A DNA stretch of 36,519 bases. Source: Myxococcales bacterium. GTDB lineage: Bacteria > Myxococcota > UBA727 > GCA-2721815. A program made the position numbers and the translations under genes. The notes beneath the pieces are model-generated. The model had not been told where the DNA came from and searched no databases. It saw nothing but the letters and a program-made list of their open reading frames with translations. Location: NCBI GenBank assembly GCA_002721815.1, contig PBLQ01000009.1, forward strand, positions 33,074 to 69,592, written 5' to 3'. Positions 1 to 6,882 of the stretch are shown in pieces; positions within the stretch are counted from its first letter, which is position 1, and the number at the start of each line of letters is the position of its first letter.

Positions 1-1041
1 GGTGAAAAACGTTCTAAGATTCTCGTTCCCGAAAGTGCCCATGGAACCAACCCCGCCACGGCGGCATTTAATGGTTTCGAAGTGGTATCCATCGATGCGG
101 CCGAAGACGGTTGTTTGGACGTGGCCGAAATCGAGCGGCTCATGGATTCAGACACCGCGGGCATCATGATCACCAATCCGAACACCCTCGGCATGTTCGA
201 ACGCGACATCAAAAAAATCTGCGATGTGGTCCACGAAAGAGGTGGCTATGTCTACGGTGACGGTGCCAACATGAACGCCATTTTGGGCATCGCTCGCCCA
301 GGCGACTTGGGCATTGATGTCATGCACTACAACCTCCACAAAACCTTCACCACCCCCCATGGCGGCGGTGGGCCAGGTTGTGGTGCGGTGGGTGTGAGTG
401 CCGCTTTAGAACCCTTCTTGCCCACCCCTTTGGTGAAAAAGAACGACGATGGCTCTTATAATTTCGACTATGACCGTCCAAAAAGCGTGGGTCGCATTCG
501 TTCCTTTTACGGAAACTTTGGAATGAATCTGCGCGCTTGGACTTACATCCGCGAGATGGGTGCTGAAGGCCTCAAAAAGCTCAGTGAAATGGCTGTACTC
601 AACGCCAACTACGCCCGAGCTCGCTTGGATGGCCATTTTCATTTGCCGTTCAAAACCGCCGTACTTCATGAGGTGGTCTTCACCGATAAAATCCAAGAAG
701 AAAATGGTGTGAGCACCATGGACATGGCCAAACGTTTGATCGACTACGGTTTTCACCCACCCACGGTCTATTTTCCATTGGTGGTGCACGGGGCCTTGAT
801 GATTGAGCCCACAGAAACGGAGCCGAAGGAAGCGGTGGACCAGCTGTGCGATGCCCTCATCGAAATAGCGAAGGATGCCCAAGAAAACCCTGAATTGCTC
901 AAGAGTGCCCCGCATGCCACGGCTTACGCGCGGTTCGACGAAGCGTTCGCTGCAAGATGTCCAATTTTGCGTTTCATGGAAGGCATGCCCGAAGGCGGTG
1001 ACGAATATAAAGCGTGGGCGAAAGCAAACGCACAGAGGTAG
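1..1041 (+). CDS. gcvPB: Glycine dehydrogenase (decarboxylating) subunit 2, 3' part
   Basis: This is the C-terminal 346 residues of the P-protein beta subunit of the cytosolic glycine cleavage system. It decarboxylates glycine using PLP and passes the aminomethyl group to the lipoyl H-protein. The frame is open from base 1, so the gene begins left of the window; bacterial subunit 2 is usually about 480-500 residues. Visible family signatures are ESAHGTNPATAA at the very start of the window, GDGANMNAILGIARPGDLG, and the PLP-lysine motif HYNLHKTF followed by TTPHGGGGPG, with the Schiff-base Lys at 340-342. The C-terminus (HPPTVYFPL, then EPTETEPKEAVD) is typical and intact. The split-subunit form is inferred from the usual sequence class; a single-chain GcvP cannot be fully excluded without the upstream gene. 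The transporter gene starts 3 nt after the stop. Confidence 0.95.
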   Translation, partial: GEKRSKILVPESAHGTNPATAAFNGFEVVSIDAAEDGCLDVAEIERLMDSDTAGIMITNPNTLGMFERDIKKICDVVHERGGYVYGDGANMNAILGIARPGDLGIDVMHYNLHKTFTTPHGGGGPGCGAVGVSAALEPFLPTPLVKKNDDGSYNFDYDRPKSVGRIRSFYGNFGMNLRAWTYIREMGAEGLKKLSEMAVLNANYARARLDGHFHLPFKTAVLHEVVFTDKIQEENGVSTMDMAKRLIDYGFHPPTVYFPLVVHGALMIEPTETEPKEAVDQLCDALIEIAKDAQENPELLKSAPHATAYARFDEAFAARCPILRFMEGMPEGGDEYKAWAKANAQR

Positions 1042-1044
1042 CCT

Positions 1045-1944
1045 GTGGCCCCCGTGGGTATGAAACGCCCGGTCTTTTTAGCCACTGCGGGGGTTCTGGC
1101 CATCGCCAGTTCTGCAATTTTGATTCGATTGGCATTTGCTGAAGCAGGGCGCGCCGACCCTTTCTTCGCCTTGGCCATTGCAGCAGCGCGCATCTTGGTG
1201 GCCACCCTTTTGCTGCTGCCTTTTTCGGCTCTCAAAAAAATAAAGCCATCGGACCTGCCTGCAATTCGGTTCGCCCTTTTGTCGGGCCTTATTTTAGCCA
1301 TTCATTTTGGCACTTGGTTCTCTTCGCTGGCTTATACGTCGGTGGTGATTAGCACCACTTTAGTGACCACCAACCCCATTTGGGTGGCTTTGTTGTCCTT
1401 AATTTTTCTCAAAGAGTTTCCACCAGCGAAGGCATGGCCAGGTATCATTATCGCCATTGTGGGTTCTTTTTGGATGAGTCTGCAAGAAGCGCAGGCCCTC
1501 GAAAGCACGGAGGTTGAGTTACTCGGCCCTCTCCTCGCACTCATGGGCGCCATCTGCGCGTCTTGTTATCTTTTATTGGGACAAGCTGCCCAACGACGCG
1601 GCCTCAGCGTCTTACAGTACAGTGTCATCGCCTATGGCACCGCTGGCAGTGCTTTGGCCATGGGTGTCACTTTGTTCGGCAGTTGGCCCACGTGGTCTCC
1701 GGTACTCCTGCTCATCGTGGCTGCAATGGCATTGGGTCCTCAAATTTTTGGGCATACGAGTATCAATGGCCTGCTGCGTGTGTGGAAACCGGCCTCTGTG
1801 GCAACCCTTATCTTGTTAGAGCCTGTAGGTGCGGGCGTTTTCGCTGGGTTGTTTTTGGACGAGTGGCCGAGCACTTCTGTTTTTATGGGCGCAGCGATCG
1901 TTCTTGGCGGGGTCTTATGGACCATTCGCATTCAAGAAACCTAA
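1045..1944 (+). CDS. EamA/DMT-family permease
   Basis: A 299-residue inner-membrane protein of the drug/metabolite transporter superfamily. It has about ten hydrophobic segments arranged as two EamA halves. Visible hallmarks are the conserved first-half stretch GTWFSSLAYTSVVISTTLV followed by NPIWVALLSLIFLKE, and the matching second-half stretch LLEPVGAGVFAGLFLDEWPS. Such proteins export or import small metabolites; the substrate cannot be read from the sequence. I chose the GTG start at 1045 because AGAGG lies 6 nt upstream; an ATG at 1060 is the alternative and would remove five residues. It follows gcvPB by 3 nt and is probably co-transcribed and translationally coupled with it. Its stop overlaps the stop of the convergent lipoprotein gene (1941-1944), so there is no room for an intergenic terminator. 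Confidence 0.92.
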   Translation: MAPVGMKRPVFLATAGVLAIASSAILIRLAFAEAGRADPFFALAIAAARILVATLLLLPFSALKKIKPSDLPAIRFALLSGLILAIHFGTWFSSLAYTSVVISTTLVTTNPIWVALLSLIFLKEFPPAKAWPGIIIAIVGSFWMSLQEAQALESTEVELLGPLLALMGAICASCYLLLGQAAQRRGLSVLQYSVIAYGTAGSALAMGVTLFGSWPTWSPVLLLIVAAMALGPQIFGHTSINGLLRVWKPASVATLILLEPVGAGVFAGLFLDEWPSTSVFMGAAIVLGGVLWTIRIQET

Positions 1945-4900
1945 AAACACCCACCTGAGACCAAGCATTGGCTGCAACGCACGCCTCCCCAATTAGGTTG
2001 GCAGACATCACAACTGACACCGCTGGCTTGAGGAAAAGTGCATTGGTCACAGCCGGCGCCTGTAAACCCAAAGTCACAATTGTATATCTGATTGGGATAC
2101 CAAACCACCCGGTTCCCGGTTGCGCCAGCAGTGAGAATATCGACATCACCATCTGCATCCATATCCACCGCAAAGACATCGCGCGCACTCCCCACTTGGG
2201 TTGAGATAACATTGGTTGCAAAATTAAGGTTTCCATCATTGTAATAAACCCTAATTTGATTGTTTTCTCTTGAGGCAGCAACGATATCTAAATCGGTATC
2301 ACCATCGATATCCACGATAATTACCGCTTGGGCACCATCCGCTTCATTGTCGATTTCGCGGCCTGTGAACTGCCCGGTTCCATCGTTATCAAGCCACACA
2401 ATGGTGTCATCATAGTATGAGGCGACCAAAATATCCACATCACCATCTTTATCCAAATCGGCCACGGCCAAAGCCTGCGCCCCTCTGGCCCCTTGGGTGA
2501 TGACATGAAACTCAAAATCTTCGTTGTTGACGTTTTCGAACCAAGCCACCTGATCGTCATTATTGGAGGCCGAAACAATGTCTATATCACCATCACCATC
2601 GATATCCGCACCCACCGCATGGGAAGCCCCATCCACATTGCCATTGATTCCAGCGTTACCGTCTACATCTGCATTGTTGATGACCACTGGCGTAAATGAT
2701 GGACTCTCACCGCCGTTGTGGCGGTACCAAGTCACTTTGTCGTCGTTAAAAGACGCCACCAGAAGGTCCATATTGCCATCACCATTCACGTCAATGGGGA
2801 AAACACTCCGAGCGCCATCGGCATCACCATTAGTTGAATTCGCAGAATTACCATCTTCATCTGCGCTGTTCACTGGACGACGCATAAAACTTGGGGTACC
2901 GGCACCATCGTTTTCATACCAGGACACACGATCGTCTTTTTGCGAAACAGCGAGCACATCCAAAGCACCATCAGCATTGATGTCTGCAATCTGAACATCG
3001 TAGGCCCCGTCCGCAAAGACATTCTCAATTACGTGCGCAACAAATGCTGATGCATCACCATTGGTATTCTCGTACCAAATGATATTGTCGTTGTTGGCTG
3101 AGGCCACCACTAAGTCTTGATCACCATCGGCATCCAAATCTCCAGCCACCACTCCCTGATTGGGATGGCCTTCTTCTGTGACCACTTGTTCGTCACCGAA
3201 GGAAGAAACAAACCATTGTCGTGTTTGTATGTCGGTCACATAACCGCCTTCGGTGATTCCCCTGACCCGAAAGACATGATCACCAAATTCTACATTATAG
3301 GTTACAGGCGATGTGCACGCCGTAAAATCAGCACCGTCAATGGTACACTCATAGGTCACATCATCATTGCTGCTAAATTCGAATTCGGCCGTTTGTGCGA
3401 TGGTGACCACGATGGGCTGGGCTTCGATGGTCACCTCTATACGAATGGAACATTTGGCCCCCGTCCATCCCTCAAAACATTCGCCACATTCTGCGCCCGC
3501 CGCTTGTGGCAGGGTGCAAGTCTGGCAATCATCGCCAGTGAAGCCCGCTGGGCAGTCATAACGTTGATTGACCTCTACAAAAATTCGATGATCGTTGGCT
3601 GCGCCCGAAATCAAATCCTGATCACCATCTAAATCGATATCCGCTAGATGAATCGCAAGTGTGAGCGGACTTGCGGCGTTAAAAGAATAAGAATTAAAGC
3701 TCATGGCGTCATCACCCAGATTGTCAAACCAATAAAAAGTAGCATCTTCATCGGTACCAGCCATCAAATCGACATCACCATCATCATCCATATCAGCGGC
3801 GATCACCTTACTGACGCCCGGCAGTGCCTCAGCGACGATTCGTGGGGTAAAGCCGCCCTCTCCATCATTTTCGTGCACCAACACGTTTTCGGCCACTGAA
3901 GCCGCCGAGACCAAATCCGTGTCGCCATCATTATCGATGTCTATGACCACCACACTTCGGACATTCAGAATGTTGTTGGCCACTTCTTGAGGCGTTAAAT
4001 TGTCTGGGTGCCAATCATCTCCAGCTTCGTGCTGGTTGTAAAGGATGGTCACGCGGTTCCCCTCAGCGAGCGCCATGACCACGTCTTGATCACCGTCGGC
4101 ATCTATATCGGCCACCGCGATATCCGAAATACCGTCCGCGGCGGAAAAAAGCACCGTTCGTTCGAACTTCGGCACGTAATTCCCATCATGCTCATAAAGA
4201 ACTAACTGATCAGTCTCAGCTGCTCCCACTAAGATGTCTTCATCACCATCACCATCTACATCATAAACCTTCAACACCGAAACACCTGTTTCATCTTCGG
4301 ACAACACCACTGGTTCAAAATTTTCACGACCATCGTTTTGATACCACGTGATTTTTTTCTGTTGCGTAGACACAGTCACCACGTCTGAATCACCATCGCC
4401 ATCTACATCTGCGATGGCAACATCGACCACCCCCAGGTCCTCTTCACTGATGACGTGGTCTTCAAAATTTTCATTTCCATCATTGGCATGCCATTTCACC
4501 GCTGCGCGTTCAGTGGCAACGGAGACCACATCGCGATCACCATCATTGTCCAGATCCGCGGAATCCAATCTAACCACACCACCGGAGTCATCATCGACCA
4601 CGATGGGGTTGTCACCAAACAACAAGCCCACCCGCCATAAATGCTTGGCCTCATCACTGCTGTTACCAGCGGTATCTACCGCGACCACGGTAAACGTGTG
4701 TAAACCGGGGGGCACGTCGGAATAAGTCACAGGCGAGCTACAAATGGTGTTCGCGCCCTCGTCTAAAGCACACTGAAAAGAAACCGATTCCGGAGATTCG
4801 AAAGCGAATGTTGCTGAGGTATCATAAGCAACCACCGGGGGCGCTTGCGTGATAACCACAATGGGCGCTTGCGTGTCCACCGTCCATCCAAACCGAGCCG

Positions 4901-5249
4901 GTGTGGGGTCAGTGTTGCCCGCCGGGTCGGTGGCTCTCGCGTACATCTCGTGGGGTCCCTCATTTAAATCTTCAATCACATGAAGCGAAGAACAAGGTTC
5001 ATAGGGTTGTTCGTCTAATTGGCATTCAAACGTACAATCCGCTTCAGAGGCCTCAAGCTCTAAAGCGATGCGGTTCTCTTTCAGAACGGTCAGCAAAGAG
5101 TTCCATATGATGGCGGTGTCAGGAGGTTCGTTGTCCGACGGGTCGTTTTTCTCATCTGAGGATGGTTCACAACTGCCACACGACACCAACAGACCCAAGC
5201 CAACCAGCCCCACCCATCTCAGACACTGCTTTCGCGAAATGACGCCCAT
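1941..5249 (-). CDS. Lipoprotein with two FG-GAP/VCBS propellers, Ig-like and EGF-like modules
   Basis: A 1102-residue predicted outer-membrane lipoprotein. The leader ends in lipobox LVSC with lipidated Cys24 and Gly at +2. Domain order: two Ig-like modules (about 50-205) with the pattern F-C-LD then C, ending in W-x-V; propeller 1 (about 208-560) with seven Asp-rich loops of the type DxDxDGDxD; an EGF-like Cys segment (about 563-600); a third Ig-like module (about 607-675); propeller 2 (about 680-1050), again with seven Asp-rich loops; and a second EGF-like Cys tail ending at Cys1101-Phe. The Asp loops match the calcium-binding loops of FG-GAP/VCBS repeats. The internal layout is a duplicated Ig-propeller-EGF unit. 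A surface binding or adhesive role is inferred and no catalytic site is seen. The ATG start has no obvious ribosome-binding site. It lies 76 bp downstream of the TonB-family gene on the same strand. Confidence 0.9.
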   Translation of the reverse strand: MGVISRKQCLRWVGLVGLGLLVSCGSCEPSSDEKNDPSDNEPPDTAIIWNSLLTVLKENRIALELEASEADCTFECQLDEQPYEPCSSLHVIEDLNEGPHEMYARATDPAGNTDPTPARFGWTVDTQAPIVVITQAPPVVAYDTSATFAFESPESVSFQCALDEGANTICSSPVTYSDVPPGLHTFTVVAVDTAGNSSDEAKHLWRVGLLFGDNPIVVDDDSGGVVRLDSADLDNDGDRDVVSVATERAAVKWHANDGNENFEDHVISEEDLGVVDVAIADVDGDGDSDVVTVSTQQKKITWYQNDGRENFEPVVLSEDETGVSVLKVYDVDGDGDEDILVGAAETDQLVLYEHDGNYVPKFERTVLFSAADGISDIAVADIDADGDQDVVMALAEGNRVTILYNQHEAGDDWHPDNLTPQEVANNILNVRSVVVIDIDNDGDTDLVSAASVAENVLVHENDGEGGFTPRIVAEALPGVSKVIAADMDDDGDVDLMAGTDEDATFYWFDNLGDDAMSFNSYSFNAASPLTLAIHLADIDLDGDQDLISGAANDHRIFVEVNQRYDCPAGFTGDDCQTCTLPQAAGAECGECFEGWTGAKCSIRIEVTIEAQPIVVTIAQTAEFEFSSNDDVTYECTIDGADFTACTSPVTYNVEFGDHVFRVRGITEGGYVTDIQTRQWFVSSFGDEQVVTEEGHPNQGVVAGDLDADGDQDLVVASANNDNIIWYENTNGDASAFVAHVIENVFADGAYDVQIADINADGALDVLAVSQKDDRVSWYENDGAGTPSFMRRPVNSADEDGNSANSTNGDADGARSVFPIDVNGDGNMDLLVASFNDDKVTWYRHNGGESPSFTPVVINNADVDGNAGINGNVDGASHAVGADIDGDGDIDIVSASNNDDQVAWFENVNNEDFEFHVITQGARGAQALAVADLDKDGDVDILVASYYDDTIVWLDNDGTGQFTGREIDNEADGAQAVIIVDIDGDTDLDIVAASRENNQIRVYYNDGNLNFATNVISTQVGSARDVFAVDMDADGDVDILTAGATGNRVVWYPNQIYNCDFGFTGAGCDQCTFPQASGVSCDVCQPNWGGVRCSQCLVSGGCF

Positions 5250-5301
5250 GCTGTAGATTTAGAACATCGTGCCTTTGAACGCAAAAGGTTGGCCTTATGA
5301 T

Positions 5302-5326
5302 GGGTCGTTTTTCGTCGAGACGACCC
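5302..5326 (-). terminator. Stem-loop after the TonB-family gene (weak terminator or processing site)
   Basis: A perfect 7-bp stem, GGGTCGT (5302-5308) pairing with ACGACCC (5320-5326), encloses an 11-nt loop. It begins at the stop codon of the TonB-family gene and precedes the propeller lipoprotein gene. There is no run of U after the stem on the minus strand, so it is not a classic Rho-independent terminator. It could attenuate or stabilise transcript between the two genes. Confidence 0.4.
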
Positions 5327-6648
5327 TATTTGTAGGGCTGCCAGTCCATGTCCAACTTCCAGGGCTTTTGGTAGTCCACGTTGAACCCAAAATTGAAGGT
5401 AAAGGTTTCCTCTTTCCCGAACAAACCCTTGGGTGGGTTGGGGAAAGGTGCCGCCGTTTTGAAGGCACGGACCGCTTCATGATCTAAAAATTCAGCGCCG
5501 CTGGCCGAAAAAACATCCACCACTCTGATGCTGCCTTCACGATCGATGGTCACAGACAAGACGGTATTGCGCGCTTGTGAGCCGTACACCTGAAACTGGG
5601 GGTCGTGTCGCCGAATGGCAAATCCCGGTTTCCACGTTCTGCGGACGCCATTGGCGATTCGGTTGAAGAAAGGCGCATGCAGAAACTGCCATGTGTTGAG
5701 ACGCGTGGCATCTTCCGTTTCCACCTCTGGTAAATAATCGTTTTGGGGCGCACCGGTCCACTCTTTGAGCTCCACAAAGCTGGGGACCAGGTTTGCAATG
5801 CTTCCTTGCTCAGCGTTTCCTCCTTCTCCCAAGCCCTCACCACTCAGAGGGGTCCTGCCGCCCGTGCCCTGACCCATTTGAAAGCGATCCACTTGGCCGT
5901 TGCCTTCGGTGGCCTTTTGAAACTCCTGGTTGGTCACCCGCCCATTCAAATCCAACTCCAGTTGCAATGCTTGTCGTGCCTGCCGTTGTGCCAACGCCAT
6001 GAGCAAGGGGGAGGATGCTGCCACTTGGTCCGACGAATTCTTGGACTCGGCACCTTTTTTCTTTTGGGTGGTATCCCCGTCGCCCAACTGAAATTTCTCA
6101 TCTTCACCTGGTTGGGTTTTCTGAGCCTCCACCCCCATTTGCAATTCATGGGATGGCGCTTGGTCGGGTTGCGCTGAGGCGAACCGTGAACGTGACTCAT
6201 GTTCAACTTTGTGATGGGTTTCGCTCAAATAATCTGCATGGTCTGGGCGTGACGAATTGTCATCGGGGGGCAAAGCCACCACTTGGCCTTTTGGCAGCTC
6301 ATCTTTTTCTTCGGTTTTCGCCGCGGGTGTTTCTTCTTCCTTTTCTTTTTCGAGGTTCAAATTGGATTGCTCTGTTAAAAACACCACTGGCAAAGCACCA
6401 CCCGCCATTTGTGAAGATTCAACGCTGCTGCGTTCAGGTAAAATGGTGACCCCTGACAACAAGAGAACATGACAGACCATGGCCACCACGAAAGCTTTGA
6501 AAATGCGATGACGCGTTTGTTGAGCGGTCTGACGCTCACTGTCAGAATCCATCTTTTTAAAACGCCGCTCAGTGAGCACACTGGGGTTGTCAGCTTGTTT
6601 AAGCTGCTCCGAAGCCCGTATCTTGGTTTCTATCCAGCGCCGTTTCAT
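5326..6648 (-). CDS. TonB-family energy-transducer-like protein
   Basis: A 440-residue protein with TonB architecture. The order is a basic cytoplasmic N-terminus, one membrane helix (about 50-70, FKAFVVAMVCHVLLLSG), a long polar, acid/Gln-rich periplasmic region, and a C-terminal TonB domain (about 315-430). The domain is recognisable from FFNRIANGVRRTWKP, VLSVTIDREGSIRVVDVFSA and LDHEAVRAFKTAAPFPNPP. The family transmits inner-membrane proton-motive force to outer-membrane partners. No exbB/exbD and no TonB-dependent receptor lie in the window. The ATG at 6648 is preferred: AGGA lies about 9 nt upstream, and the longer TTG start at 6702 falls inside the predicted -35 box. A further ATG at 6552 is possible. 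The cytoplasmic N-terminal extension of about 48 residues is longer than in E. coli TonB. It may be an operon with the downstream propeller lipoprotein. Confidence 0.88.
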   Translation of the reverse strand: MKRRWIETKIRASEQLKQADNPSVLTERRFKKMDSDSERQTAQQTRHRIFKAFVVAMVCHVLLLSGVTILPERSSVESSQMAGGALPVVFLTEQSNLNLEKEKEEETPAAKTEEKDELPKGQVVALPPDDNSSRPDHADYLSETHHKVEHESRSRFASAQPDQAPSHELQMGVEAQKTQPGEDEKFQLGDGDTTQKKKGAESKNSSDQVAASSPLLMALAQRQARQALQLELDLNGRVTNQEFQKATEGNGQVDRFQMGQGTGGRTPLSGEGLGEGGNAEQGSIANLVPSFVELKEWTGAPQNDYLPEVETEDATRLNTWQFLHAPFFNRIANGVRRTWKPGFAIRRHDPQFQVYGSQARNTVLSVTIDREGSIRVVDVFSASGAEFLDHEAVRAFKTAAPFPNPPKGLFGKEETFTFNFGFNVDYQKPWKLDMDWQPYK

Positions 6649-6673
6649 TTCTTGGGATCCTTCACGCCTTTCT

Positions 6674-6702
6674 ATTATAAGAGGGAGACCTCCTCGCAGC
6701 AA
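6674..6702 (-). promoter_or_regulatory. Predicted sigma70-type promoter of the TonB-family gene
   Basis: On the minus strand there is a consensus -10 box TATAAT (6674-6679), a 17-nt spacer and a partial -35 box TTGCTG (6697-6702). Transcription would begin near 6667, giving a leader of about 19 nt before the ATG at 6648. The placement independently supports that start codon. Confidence 0.6.
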
Positions 6703-6714
6703 TTCTCAATCGGA

Positions 6715-6734
6715 TTGCGATCTCGAGATCGCAA
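6715..6734. promoter_or_regulatory. 20-bp perfect palindrome, candidate operator
   Basis: TTGCGATCTCGAGATCGCAA is a perfect inverted repeat with no spacer. It lies in the 234-bp divergent region between the TonB-family gene and the Beta_propel gene, 12 bp upstream of the predicted -35 box of the former. Its symmetry and position fit a site for a dimeric transcription regulator acting on one or both directions. No regulator gene is present nearby. Confidence 0.55.
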
Positions 6735-6737
6735 AAG

Positions 6738-6765
6738 GCCCCGGTGGCCACGACCGGCCTGGGGC
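6738..6765. other. GC-rich imperfect stem-loop in divergent promoter region
   Basis: GCCCC (6738-6742) and GGCC (6746-6749) pair with GGCC (6756-6759) and GGGGC (6761-6765), giving nine base pairs interrupted by a 3x1 internal loop with a 6-nt apical loop. It sits beside the palindrome. No U-tract follows it in either direction, so its role is unknown. Confidence 0.3.
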
Positions 6766-6819
6766 AGCAAAAACCTATTTCTATCGATAAATCAACAGCT
6801 TACAGCCCACCTCCTCATA

Positions 6820-6848
6820 TTTATGGTTTGGCATGCTTTTTTCATAAT
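6820..6848 (+). promoter_or_regulatory. Possible promoter of the Beta_propel gene cluster
   Basis: CATAAT (6843-6848) is a 5/6 match to a -10 box and lies 17 nt after a weak -35 candidate TTTATG (6820-6825). Transcription would start near 6855, upstream of the ATG candidates at 6871 and 6883. The -35 is poor, so this is tentative. Confidence 0.35.
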
Positions 6849-6882
6849 TTTTAGGGTGCTAACCTCTGCCATGGAGCATTTT

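Noticed and set aside
406-915. Minus-strand open frame of 169 codons inside gcvPB
   Set aside because: It lies wholly within a well-conserved gcvPB frame and its translation resembles no family.
6469-6882. N-terminal extension of the Beta_propel gene to 6469
   Set aside because: It would overlap the divergent TonB-family gene and its promoter, and it would place the signal peptide about 140 residues inside the protein.
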